From CALEUX01 sp964608615 (lineage in GTDB: Bacteria > Bacteroidota > Bacteroidia > Bacteroidales > Marinilabiliaceae): DNA of 58,939 nucleotides. The position numbers and the translations under genes are program-made. Positions 36,507 to 45,119 of the stretch are shown piece by piece; positions within the stretch are counted from its first letter, which is position 1, and each line of letters starts with the position of its first letter. The notes under the pieces were generated by a model. It searched no databases. It saw nothing but the letters and a program-made list of their open reading frames with translations, and was not told the origin of the DNA. The DNA is taken from NCBI GenBank assembly GCA_964608615.1, contig CAZSQG010000013.1, forward strand, positions 1-58,939, given 5' to 3'.

Positions 36507-37568
36507 ATGGCTAAGGCACACCTTTATCTGTTCTCTGTATTAATTTTATCGGGTTTATTACGTTTTAGTTTCCTCAATTTTATTACAACTGAACCATCAC
36601 TTGCGAGTGAGTTGCCTCGTGATTCAGTGGCAAGCATTATGTTCTATAATGTTGAGAACTTTTTTGACGTTAAAAACGATTCGTTAAAAAATGATGAAGA
36701 GTTTCTCCCTGATGGCTTACGCCGATGGACTTATTGGCGGATGAAGCAAAAAATGCTCCGGATAAATAGAGTTATTCTTAATGCAGGAGGATGGAATCCA
36801 CCTGTTATAGTTGGATTGTGTGAAGTGGAAAATAGCTGGGTACTTACAACCATGATATGGGAAACCGGTTTGAGTAATCTGGGTTATCGTGTTGTGCATT
36901 TCGAATCGCCCGACGAACGTGGTATTGATGTTGCCTTGCTCTACAGGCATTCCAGATTTGAAGTGGTTGCATCCAAACCGCTGCAAGTAAACCTGGGAGC
37001 TAATGAACGTCCAACCCGGGATATTCTTTATGTTAAAGGGGTTGTTGATAAGACTGATACATTACATATTTTGGTTAACCATTGGCCTTCACGATTAGGT
37101 GGAGCCATTGCTTCGCATTGGAAGAGAAAGACTGCTGCCAGTGTGGTTAAAAGAATAACAGACTCAATTTATTATTCAAATCCAAAAGCACTTATGGTAA
37201 TAATGGGCGATTTTAATGAAAGCCCCGAATCTGAATTGTTTCTTGATGTTATAGCTGCCGGTAAAATTGAAGATAATGAAGTATTGGTTAATCCGGCACT
37301 CTACCTTAAGAAAGGCTCCGGTACTCTTAAGTATAAACAGGATTGGGATGTTTTTGACCAGATAATTGTGTCTAGGGCGTTTTTTGAAGATGTTTCTAAG
37401 ATAAAGATTGAAAGTCCTTATATGCGCATTATTGATTTGCCGTTTCTATTTGAACAAGACCCAACATATGGGGGCATGCGTCCTTATAGAACCTATTCGG
37501 GATTTAAGTATGCCGGTGGCTTTAGCGATCATCTACCTGTTTGGATTGATATGGAAATTGGAGAATAA
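36507..37568 (+). CDS. Endonuclease/exonuclease/phosphatase-fold protein
   Basis: ATG at 36507 is chosen over a TTG at 36477 that would overlap the upstream gene. The 353-residue product starts with a hydrophobic export or anchor segment (about residues 4-22). The EEP fold follows: SIMFYNVENFFD (first metal-site strand), GLCEVENSWV (catalytic Glu), HILVNHWPSR, MGDFNESPES (DxN motif) and GFSDHLPVWIDM (catalytic Asp-His). Exported EEP proteins may be phosphodiesterases or extracellular nucleases. It forms an operon with the beta-helix lipoprotein. Confidence 0.85.
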   Translation: MAKAHLYLFSVLILSGLLRFSFLNFITTEPSLASELPRDSVASIMFYNVENFFDVKNDSLKNDEEFLPDGLRRWTYWRMKQKMLRINRVILNAGGWNPPVIVGLCEVENSWVLTTMIWETGLSNLGYRVVHFESPDERGIDVALLYRHSRFEVVASKPLQVNLGANERPTRDILYVKGVVDKTDTLHILVNHWPSRLGGAIASHWKRKTAASVVKRITDSIYYSNPKALMVIMGDFNESPESELFLDVIAAGKIEDNEVLVNPALYLKKGSGTLKYKQDWDVFDQIIVSRAFFEDVSKIKIESPYMRIIDLPFLFEQDPTYGGMRPYRTYSGFKYAGGFSDHLPVWIDMEIGE

Positions 37569-37621
37569 TGATCGCAATTAGGGGATAATCAATTAAAGAT
37601 CTAGTTGATTGGGATGCAAAG

Positions 37622-38272
37622 ATGCTCGTGACTTTGACAGAGGAGGCTCAACAACTATATGAATTAAAGGAAAATCCTTCAAGGGCGTTATTAACTATTC
37701 AAGCAACAGTAAACTATTTGACCGATCAGGAAGAAACTTTTCTTTATGACGGGGCTAACAGGTTAAGCTCGTACGAGATATTTAAAAATGATGTTTTGGT
37801 ACAAACTTACAACATAACCTACGACCCCGAAACAGGAGGAATAGCGGGTAAACCCTATGTTGGTTTTGATATGACTTATCAGGGCGATGGCAAACCATTA
37901 CACGCATTATCAAGTGTTTTAGGAATTCCTACTTCTATTGGCGAAACACCACAGGATATTGAATATACCGATTTTAGCAAAGTTAAACGTATAACACAGG
38001 GGAACAAAACATACCAAATAACCTATGGGGTTGACCGCCAACGTATAAAAGGCTCTTTTGCCACCTCGGGTAATACCACTTTAACCAAATATTACCTTGG
38101 TAATTACGAAGAAGAACATAAACCCGATGGTTCTATCCGAAAACTTCATTATATTTACGCAGGCAACGGCCTGGCTGCCATAATGGTTAAAAATGGCAGC
38201 AGTGTCGATTCACTTTATTATACTTATTGCGATTACCAGGGTTACCGATTGTATATCTGTACAAGTCAATGA
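37622..38272 (+). pseudogene. Rhs cassette 1, core fragment (truncated)
   Basis: The segment (216 codons) matches the C-terminal third of the full-length Rhs at the right edge: FLYDGANRL, the block around PLHALSSVLGIP, ITYGVDRQRIKGSF, KYYLGNYEEE, and IRKLHYIYAGNGLAAIM. It lacks the signal peptide, FG-GAP and most YD repeats. It ends abnormally in DYQGYRLYICTSQ, where an intact copy continues DYQGNLLAVT, because a roughly 100-bp element is inserted. Reading resumes at 38342 in the tip. A fragment of a displaced Rhs gene rather than an intact protein. Confidence 0.8.
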
Positions 38273-38341
38273 AAAATCGACTTAACAGCTATATCACCGG
38301 CATCAAATTCAAGTGTTTGTTAAATATGTGAATTTGAATTT
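38242..38341. mobile_element. ~100-bp palindromic insertion in Rhs cassette 1 (copy A)
   Basis: The insertion interrupts the Rhs core between the codons for DYQG and LAVTDALG. It has two hairpins: AAGTC/GACTT (38263-38267 and 38279-38283) and CAAATTCA/TGAATTTG (38304-38311 and 38329-38336). A nearly identical sequence interrupts cassette 5 at exactly the same codon (45799-45898). The exact ends are uncertain by a few bases. It has no coding capacity; likely MITE- or REP-like. Confidence 0.65.
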
Positions 38342-39418
38342 TTGGCAGTGACTGATGCACTGGGGAATATAAAGGAAAAACTGGCTTACGATCCATGGGG
38401 CTTACGCCGCAATCCTGAAAACTGGGCCGAATTGGATAACGGTAAATCATTCCTGTTCTCGCGGGGTTATACCATGCACGAGCATTTGGACGATTTTAGG
38501 TTAATCAATATGAGCGGCCGGGTTTATGATCCTGTAATGGCCCAGTTTTTAAGTCCCGACCCGTTTATTCAAGCCCCTGGCAACTGGTATAACTATAACA
38601 GGTATGGGTATTGCCTTAATAATCCTTTATTGTTTTCTGATCTAAGTGGATACACTTGGGGAATTTTCAAACCTTTTGTTAAATTTGGGAATTGGGTAAA
38701 AAAGTCATTCGACAATTTGGGCGATTGGATGAATAAGCATGACCTGAGTTTTATGGTTGGTACTAACATGACTCCTTTAGGTGGATCAAGGACTTATAAT
38801 GCAAGCATTAACGGGCAGGAGGTCTTTAACTCAGCCAATATAAGCCAGTTCAATCCGGCAGTTAATGTTGAAAGAGGATTGAATCAAATGAGGTCCTCTT
38901 ATGGATTGTACATCGACAACCTAAATAGCTTGGATTTGGCCGTTGATCAAGGAATAAGGAGTAGTGTGAGTATGGGGGGTGCCGCAAATTTCGGGATTGC
39001 TGAAATTGATGCATATAGTGGTGCTGCTACTAAAGTCATTTATGATGCTATACCAGGAGGGTATTGGAAAGATGGTATGCCAATTGAAGTGAATTATGGA
39101 AATGATATACTTGTTGTTGATAATACTAATAATGCATATAGAAGTATTGATGATCCAATATTTACAAAAAGACATAGGGCTTACTGGAATATAAATTATA
39201 TTGCTGCAAGTTATACTTATCCGATAAAAAACTTTGAAGCTATGGAAAAAGGATTGCATGGTTGGGCTCAATTTGCTGCTCCAAATACAAAATTTCCTTA
39301 CTTTTTTCCATTACCAGACGATTTTCAAAAATCAGTAAATGATTACTCAAACTACTATGAAGCTCGAGAACGAAAAAAGAAATTTTATTATTATCGAAAG
39401 GCAGGTATAATATATTAA
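38342..39418 (+). pseudogene. Rhs cassette 1: RHS core end plus variable toxin tip
   Basis: Reading continues in frame from the LAVTDALG codons through YDPWGLRRNP, FSRGYTMHEHLDDF and LSPDPFIQAPGNWYNYNRYGYC, the RHS repeat-associated core. A linker shared with the full-length Rhs follows (KKSFDNLGDWM, GSRTYNASINGQEVFNSAN). Beyond about residue 215 the sequence is unique: GAANFGIAEIDAYSGAA onward, ending KKKFYYYRKAGIIY. The variable C-terminus is the expected position of a toxin domain; no catalytic motif is recognised. No start codon suits it, so it can be expressed only by readthrough or recombination. Followed by a small candidate immunity ORF. Confidence 0.8.
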
Positions 39419-39436
39419 ATAGTTTATATAATAATT

Positions 39437-39916
39437 ATGGTTCTATTAAAATTTTTAGTTTTCGCCTTATTGATAATTATTATACCAATTGCAAGTTGGT
39501 ATGAAAAGAAAAAGCAAATTAACTTTTTGATTAAAAATACGAAGCTGTTAGGAGCTGAAAATATGCTTTTGAATAAGGTTAGTAAGCAGATTATTGCAAA
39601 AAGTGAAATGTCGAATGATTTATATGAAAAATTTGCCTTAAAGTTAGATGCAATAATACGGAATATTGGAGTAGTATGGAAATATCAAAATAATTACAAA
39701 ATAACATTTGATAGAAAATGTGAGTTTGAAGTTCTTTTTGAAAGAAGAATAACTACATTTTTAAACAGGAAAAAAAATAAAAAGATAAAGGTCATGAAAT
39801 ATAGGAATCAAAATCTTATCATCATAAGAACTTTTGGTGAAACAGAATATTGCTGTTTTGTAATTGTCACAGATCGAGAAAAGATAGATATATGGAATGA
39901 TTTTTTCAGACGTTAA
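39437..39916 (+). CDS. Candidate immunity protein for Rhs tip 1
   Basis: A 159-residue protein that starts 18 bp after the Rhs tip stop codon. It has one N-terminal membrane helix (about residues 2-20) and a basic, Lys/Asn-rich body with no family I recognise. Position directly after an Rhs variable tip is the classic place of a cognate immunity gene. The membrane anchor would suit protection against a toxin acting at or after the inner membrane. A terminator follows. The assignment is by position only. Confidence 0.6.
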   Translation: MVLLKFLVFALLIIIIPIASWYEKKKQINFLIKNTKLLGAENMLLNKVSKQIIAKSEMSNDLYEKFALKLDAIIRNIGVVWKYQNNYKITFDRKCEFEVLFERRITTFLNRKKNKKIKVMKYRNQNLIIIRTFGETEYCCFVIVTDREKIDIWNDFFRR

Positions 39917-39917
39917 T

Positions 39918-39947
39918 AAAACACTTGAAATCATCAGGAGTGTTTTT
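39918..39947 (+). terminator. Terminator after candidate immunity gene 1
   Basis: AAAACACT pairs with AGTGTTTT around a 13-nt loop, followed by T residues. Confidence 0.65.
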
Positions 39948-40005
39948 AACCCATTAATATTTAATTAAATAGCCCATCCAATTCGCGCGGATATATTTGC
40001 ACCTA

Positions 40006-40852
40006 AGTCCCGACCCGTTTATTCAAGCGCCGGGCAACTGGTATAACTATAACCGGTATGGGTATTGTTTGAATAACCCATTATTGTATAGCGATCCCAG
40101 TGGTTATACGTGGAAAATTTTCAAAAAATTTGGGAATTGGGTAAAAAAGTCGTTCGACAATTTGGGCGATTGGATGACAAAGAATAATGTCTAAATAGGG
40201 ATTGGTACGAACATAAATCCTGGTGGAGGAACTCCTTCTTATAATGCCAATATCAATGGGCAGGAGGTCTTTAACTCAGCCAATATAAGCCAGTTCAATC
40301 CGGCAATTAATGTTGAAAGAGGGCTAAATCAGATGAGGTTCTCTAATGGATTGTACTCTCAAAGTTTGAGTAATTGGGATCAGGAAATTGATCGGGGAAT
40401 TAGGAGTAGTGTGAGTATGAGGGTTGCCTCTTCAGTCATAATTGAAAAAGGTTTCTATGTGGCAGCTGCTCTTTTTAGAGAAAAATTGAATCTGGAGCCA
40501 GATGCTGTTTCTTATGCCGGAAATATTGATCTTATACCTTACGCTGGATTGGATTATACTCCCATAGGATGTTTGGTTATGTTAGGTGGTAACGTCAGAG
40601 GACAAAGCAGGTTATATTTTGATTGGGATTTTGCTGTTGGTATTGATATTGGTGCTTCTCTTGTGCAAACAAATTATTATTATCTCGGAGATATTAATCG
40701 CATGACAATAAATCTATTTGAAGGCAATCGCTATAGTATTAGTGGAGGGTACTCTTTTGGCATAGAAGTTGGAGGTGGGATTTCCTTGGCACCATTGAGT
40801 AATGGAGACTATATATTAGGGATTTCCAAACACATTGGGGTTTCTCCCCCGC
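40006..40852 (+). pseudogene. Rhs cassette 2: orphan tip with a nonsense codon
   Basis: It starts abruptly inside the core at LSPDPFIQAPGNWYNYNRYGYCLNN, without an in-frame upstream core. Reading meets an in-frame TAA at 40192-40194 and then continues in the same frame (GTNINPGGGTPSYNANINGQEVF) through the same linker as cassette 1. The tip is different (RVASSVIIEKGFYVAAALFREK onward to ISKHIGVSPPHV). A gene-conversion-like junction at about 40855 fuses it to the core of cassette 3 in another frame. No immunity-type ORF follows. Clearly a degraded displaced tip. Confidence 0.75.
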
Positions 40853-40855
40853 ACG

Positions 40856-41974
40856 TCATTCCTGTTCTCGCGGGGTTATACCATGCACGAGCATCTGGAT
40901 GATTTTGGTCTCATTAACATGAACGGCCGTATGTATGATCCTCTGATGGCTCAGTTCCTAAGTCCTGACCCCTATATCCAGGCACCCGGCAGCTGGATGA
41001 ACTACAACCGCTATGCTTATTGCCTGAATAATCCAATGATGTATACGGATCCGAGTGGGGAGTTTTGGAACTTGATTATAGGCGCTGCACTTTTTAACTG
41101 GGTAGCAAATGGTGCAGAGTATTCAGGGGAAGGACTTGGACACTTAGCCGTTGGTGGTGCAGCAGGGGCGGCAGGTTATGGTGCAGGACAGTTAGTTGCG
41201 CGTGCTGTCGGGACGATTGGCTTTGCCGGGGGTGCAATGACTGGAGCTGCCGGAGGTTTTGCTGGAGGCTTTGTTGGAGGAGCAGGTAATGCTTGGGCAG
41301 GAGGAGCTTCTTTTGGACAAGGTCTTGGGCAAGGTTTAATTGGCGGTGGTTTTGGAGCTGTTACTGGAGGTTTAATTGGTGGTATATCTGGAGGCATCAC
41401 AGCAACTAAGCATGGTGGCGATTTTTGGTCAGGAGAAGGGGCTATTTTTGAAAGCCCTGCTGCAGCAGGATTGACACCCGAAAATGTTAAGGTTGGAGAA
41501 GGCATGAAGTATACAACTAAGTATGCCAATGGTGTTGCAGATGATACATATGGAAAGCTGAGTTATGTTGAAAGGATAGCTACAAATGAGGTGCCTGTAG
41601 GAGACGGTTATACATTGAATAATGGTTGCATCATTAACAAAAAAGGAGATATGACAAATGGCTTAACTAGGTATCTGGGAAAAGGTAATTCTGAAGTTTA
41701 TCTTGGAAAATCAGCCTTTACAAGTGTTAATCAACTAAAACTAACTATTGGACATGAGTATATACATGCAACTCAGAATTATATGGCATTCAAAAAAGTA
41801 ATAAATGATGTTAATGCAACATATAGAGGCTATCCTATGGCTGAAATTGCTGCTCATAATTGGGAATCGACAATGGGGGGTTCAAATGGTTTTGGTGCAT
41901 GGACAGGAAAACTTGGTGCATGGTCTTGGAGTAGGCAACCTTATTACAATTGGCTTCTAAATAAAAAATTTTAA
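40856..41974 (+). pseudogene. Rhs cassette 3: core end plus HExxH metallopeptidase-like tip
   Basis: The core begins at SFLFSRGYTMHEHLDDFGLINMNGRMYDPLMAQFLSPDP without a proper start (an in-frame TTG lies at 40835). A Gly/Ala-rich hydrophobic pre-tip (about residues 85-185) follows, with repeated GG/GA runs, as in many Rhs pre-toxin regions. A C-terminal domain of about 150 residues contains IGHEYIHATQNY (41753-41767 encode HEYIH), a zincin HExxH motif, and a downstream MAEIAAHNWE that could supply a third ligand. Inferred zinc-peptidase-type toxin. The next ORF starts 1 bp after its stop. Intact through the tip but promoterless. Confidence 0.75.
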
Positions 41975-41993
41975 AATGTTACTCATGTTTCAA

Positions 41994-42740
41994 ATGCGAA
42001 TATGGTTTATGTTTTTTGCTAATCTTATTCTTTTTACACATAGCCTTATAGGTCAGGAAATAAGAGCGGATTTACAGAAGGCTTATCAAGATAAAGACAG
42101 TTTAGTGGTTGCGTTAACTTTAAAAAATATGACTAACAAACCTGTTTATCTAGTTTGCGGAGTTAATGTTCTAACCTTTGAAGACTATTATCCAGATAAA
42201 ATAAACTATGGGAGTTTTAGCGCAGAAATAGAAGCTAGGAAAAAAAATCAATCAATTGATAGGAATGGTGATATAAGGGACACAATAAAACTTGTAATCC
42301 CAACCACAAAAGAGCGATTTCAAGTAGCTTATAATAAAGGTGAAAAAATAGATGTTTTTAAAACCCTTAGTGCTTTGCAAGAAGTATCTAATAACAAGAA
42401 AATGAGTTCTAAAGTACCTATTCCTCCTGATGATAGTTTATTGGTTAAGAGTAACTATTTAGATATCGATTTATATAATCTTCTTCAAAGAGAGGATATA
42501 ACTATTGTCGAAGGCGATTTTTTTTGCGGACAAACGGTTATTTTAGAACCTAAAGAAAAGAAAAGTTTTAGTATTGATTTAGGATATCTACTACTGCGAA
42601 AAGCGACTTATCAAATAAGATTTGATTATAAAACTGATAATGGACTCTTCAAAAAAGAAACCAGCTTTCTTAAGTGTTTAGGTTTTCACCGATTTAAAGG
42701 GAGAATCACTTCGAATAGTCTTAGTATTGTATCTCAGTAA
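41994..42740 (+). CDS. Exported candidate immunity protein for the metallopeptidase tip
   Basis: Starts at 41976, 41985 and 41994 are in frame. The last gives a standard signal peptide (MRIWFMFFANLILFTHSLIGQ). The mature protein of about 228 residues is an all-beta domain with paired cysteines, similar in style to Bacteroidota exported beta-sandwich proteins; I recognise no family. It sits immediately after the tip gene and is ended by a strong terminator, so it is a good candidate for the cognate inhibitor. Export to the periplasm or outer membrane would put it where an incoming peptidase arrives. Confidence 0.6.
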   Translation: MRIWFMFFANLILFTHSLIGQEIRADLQKAYQDKDSLVVALTLKNMTNKPVYLVCGVNVLTFEDYYPDKINYGSFSAEIEARKKNQSIDRNGDIRDTIKLVIPTTKERFQVAYNKGEKIDVFKTLSALQEVSNNKKMSSKVPIPPDDSLLVKSNYLDIDLYNLLQREDITIVEGDFFCGQTVILEPKEKKSFSIDLGYLLLRKATYQIRFDYKTDNGLFKKETSFLKCLGFHRFKGRITSNSLSIVSQ

Positions 42741-42744
42741 GATT

Positions 42745-42782
42745 AAAAAAAAGCCCGGCAGTTTAATAATGTCGGGCTTTTT
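42745..42782 (+). terminator. Terminator after candidate immunity gene 3
   Basis: AAAGCCCGGCA and TGTCGGGCTTT form an 11-bp stem with a G-T pair and flanking A and T tracts, so it works in both directions. Confidence 0.85.
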
Positions 42783-42833
42783 GCATTATAAATGAAGAAT
42801 ACAATAGGTACGCTTTGCAAAAGCGCACCATAG

Positions 42834-42911
42834 GTGAGTATTTACGATCCGGTCTTGGGCCGTTTCTTAAGTCCCGATCCGTTTGTGCAGTTACCCGACC
42901 ATACCCCCTGG
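42834..42911 (+). pseudogene. Rhs cassette 4 remnant
   Basis: A stub of about 25 codons of the RHS core (YDPVLGRFLSPDPFVQLPDHT) is cut off by the palindromic IS-end sequence at 42912. The core variant differs from the others here (PVLGRF rather than PVMAQF), so it came from a different Rhs lineage. Confidence 0.7.
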
Positions 42912-42937
42912 GCTAAGCGTAGTTTCCAACTACGCTT
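42912..42937. repeat. Solo palindromic IS end (GCTAAGCGTAGTTT...)
   Basis: GCTAAGCGTAGTTT followed by AACTACGC is the same palindrome as the left end of the insertion sequence at 47704, with one difference in the spacer. No transposase is attached. It disrupts the Rhs core remnant, so it is a relic or a miniature non-autonomous copy. Confidence 0.65.
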
Positions 42938-42941
42938 TATA

Positions 42942-42977
42942 AAAACCAGCAGTTTTTACGAATTAATTGCTGGTTTT
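42942..42977. terminator. Strong bidirectional hairpin
   Basis: AAAACCAGCA at 42942-42951 and TGCTGGTTTT at 42968-42977 form a perfect 10-bp stem with A and T tracts. Confidence 0.6.
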
Positions 42978-43029
42978 CCTTTACTGAAGAATTGCAGTAA
43001 AGTAATGTCATGTAGCAAGTTAGAGTGAA

Positions 43030-43321
43030 AAAAAACGGTCCATACCCCGTTCGCGCCGATTAGCAATCGGGGCAAAGTCGAAGCCAAAATCAACCCGATG
43101 GCGCGAGGTGTGCTGTGAGAAATATAGTAAGATATTTCGTAGCTGCAAATAAGATGGTGGAACCGATCCACCAGAGTCTGCTGTAAGCATTCGGTAAACC
43201 CCGTCTTGTTTTTCAATCAAATCAGTATGCAGCTATGAGAGTTTCTCTAAAGTATTCGGAGAACTTTGATAGGCTTAGGAGACGGTGATGGTTCTGCTAT
43301 TGGAAAAAACGGTCCATACCC
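43030..43321. repeat. Segment bounded by an 18-bp direct repeat
   Basis: AAAAAACGGTCCATACCC occurs at 43030-43047 and again at 43304-43321. The roughly 256 bp between have no start-to-stop gene. A minus-strand frame with SGGSVPPSYLQLRNILL and HRVDFGFDFAPIAN looks like mobile-element debris. Confidence 0.5.
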
Positions 43322-43394
43322 ACCCAGGGAAAACGGCCATATCCGTTTGATAGCATTCATCATCCCAATCTGTAACGGCTAACTGGCTTATAAT

Positions 43395-43435
43395 TAGTTG
43401 AACGTGAAAAAACAGGGGTTATTCACGTTCAACTA
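43395..43435. repeat. Perfect 14-bp stem hairpin
   Basis: TAGTTGAACGTGAA and TTCACGTTCAACTA are perfect complements around a 13-nt loop. There is no T tract, so it is not a standard terminator. It lies downstream of the Fic gene (which runs leftwards) and may be a REP, attachment or transcript-end structure. The remaining sequence to 43590 shows no gene. Confidence 0.6.
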
Positions 43436-43590
43436 TTTAAAATGACGTAATTAGTATAGTATTTTTTAGGATGCCCAAAATACTTCATTTTGCCCAAATA
43501 AAGCCCTATAAAAAACAAGACAAATTGGGCTAATATAAGTTAATAAAAAGGCGCCCATTTCAATCCTTTTTCTTGTTCAAACATTTATTC

Positions 43591-45114
43591 TTAACTACCA
43601 GCCACTAAATATCCTAAAAACCGGGCAAAATCAGCAATGTCCCCATGAACACTTGCTTTTTCCAAAGCAGCCATATAAGTATCCCTTTGTGCAAGTGGTA
43701 TTACTGTCCACGAATAACCTCCGGATGCCAGCATCACATTAAACAAGAAACGTCCGATGCGACCGTTACCATCCATATAGGGATGGATAAATACAAATAA
43801 AAAATGCCCCAGCACCGCACGAACACCAGCATGTGTTTCTTCTTTTAATAAATCAAACAATACAGGCATGGCATCTCGCACTGCATCCGGATTCAGTGGG
43901 GTATGCATTGATCCTTTAATGTAAACCTGAGCCGATCGATAACCTGCCAAATCACCAGCCTTTAAAATACCTGCGGTAACACTTGGTGCAAACAATTCCC
44001 GGTACCAGTCTCCATGATCATTATCAGCAACTTCCCCTGCATCTTTCCCTTCCAGGATTGTCTTAATGCTTTCTTTTACGGCCTGAAAAGCCTGATAGTA
44101 GCCTCGTGCTGCCATAGCGTTACGGGCTTCCTGGTCAGCTTCATTATCTTCGGGATTCCACTTTCCTGACTTTACCTTATTTATTAGTTCAGCTGTAACC
44201 CGATATCCTTCAATTGAAAGAGAGTTGTATGCATCATCGACATAATTGTCTTCAACTTCCTTAAGATACGCTTCAATATCTGATGGTAATTCTTTTGGAA
44301 CCGGAAAATTATTAACTACCGTTTCGCGCATATTGTGCCACATTAAGCGCATTCGATTAGCATAAGGAGAGGTTTCCCTTGTACTTAGGGAAATGGACAA
44401 TTGCTCATCAAAGGGATCAAACTCTCTAACGTCATACCCTGCTGACTTCATGGTTTTAAGTATATTGTCTGCAAATTTTTTGTTACCAATATTCCGAAAT
44501 GCCCCCGCAAGACGGCCGGCAACAATACTATGTCCCCCATTAAGTAGCTTTTCAAGCAGCATGGAACCATCTTTAACCAATGCAAGACAGGATCTGGCAT
44601 CCGTCGCATGACGAGCGAAAAAGCCTTCACTTACGGTTATAAGGCCTTCTTCCAATGTTAAGAGCTGCAAACCATCCTTGTTAACTCTCGATTTTTCTTC
44701 ATGGATCTTTAGTTTGTTATCCAGAATGGAGGTCCCATGCAACAATTGAACAATATTGTTACTGGCCTTTGGAGATCGAACCAATAGCTGCGTAGGTATT
44801 ATGGTATTGCCACTATGGACTAGCAATGATTGTTCCGGCGACAGGCACCAGTCAGTACCAAAACGTGAATTAACATATACAGAAACAAATTTCCAATAAG
44901 TCATATACCATGAAGTAGTATCTCCATCACGCTCATCCGGACGGGTTGAGATGTACCACCCTCTAATAACTTCTTTGATAAAGCCATTTGCTTTCAAAAT
45001 CTTTTTATGAAGAGCCGTCAAATCATCAGCATGAATAATTACGACATCGTTATTTTGCTGTAGTTTCTGCAATGCTGCCAATGCTTGAGCCAGTTTTTCC
45101 TGTGGTGTGGCCAT
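43591..45114 (-). CDS. Fic-family AMPylase with AbiEi-like N-terminal half
   Basis: The 507-residue protein combines two parts. Residues 1 to about 200 resemble the AbiEi/type IV antitoxin-like winged-helix region (GFIKEVIRGWYISTRPDERD, then SRFGTDWCLSPEQSLLVHSG). Residues about 260-507 are a Fic domain with the active-site loop HPYMDGNGRIGRFLFN at 444-459 (His444 catalytic; Asn-Gly-Arg for phosphate and metal). An inhibitory helix motif SLSIEG (Ser298...Glu302-Gly303, the S/TxxxE-G/N pattern) lies N-terminal to the loop, marking a class II, self-inhibited Fic enzyme. Fic proteins transfer AMP or other phosphate-containing groups to target hydroxyls. It stands alone, antisense to the Rhs array, with the 24-bp repeat array at its promoter. 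Confidence 0.88.
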   Translation of the reverse strand: MATPQEKLAQALAALQKLQQNNDVVIIHADDLTALHKKILKANGFIKEVIRGWYISTRPDERDGDTTSWYMTYWKFVSVYVNSRFGTDWCLSPEQSLLVHSGNTIIPTQLLVRSPKASNNIVQLLHGTSILDNKLKIHEEKSRVNKDGLQLLTLEEGLITVSEGFFARHATDARSCLALVKDGSMLLEKLLNGGHSIVAGRLAGAFRNIGNKKFADNILKTMKSAGYDVREFDPFDEQLSISLSTRETSPYANRMRLMWHNMRETVVNNFPVPKELPSDIEAYLKEVEDNYVDDAYNSLSIEGYRVTAELINKVKSGKWNPEDNEADQEARNAMAARGYYQAFQAVKESIKTILEGKDAGEVADNDHGDWYRELFAPSVTAGILKAGDLAGYRSAQVYIKGSMHTPLNPDAVRDAMPVLFDLLKEETHAGVRAVLGHFLFVFIHPYMDGNGRIGRFLFNVMLASGGYSWTVIPLAQRDTYMAALEKASVHGDIADFARFLGYLVAGS

Positions 45115-45119
45115 GTTTT

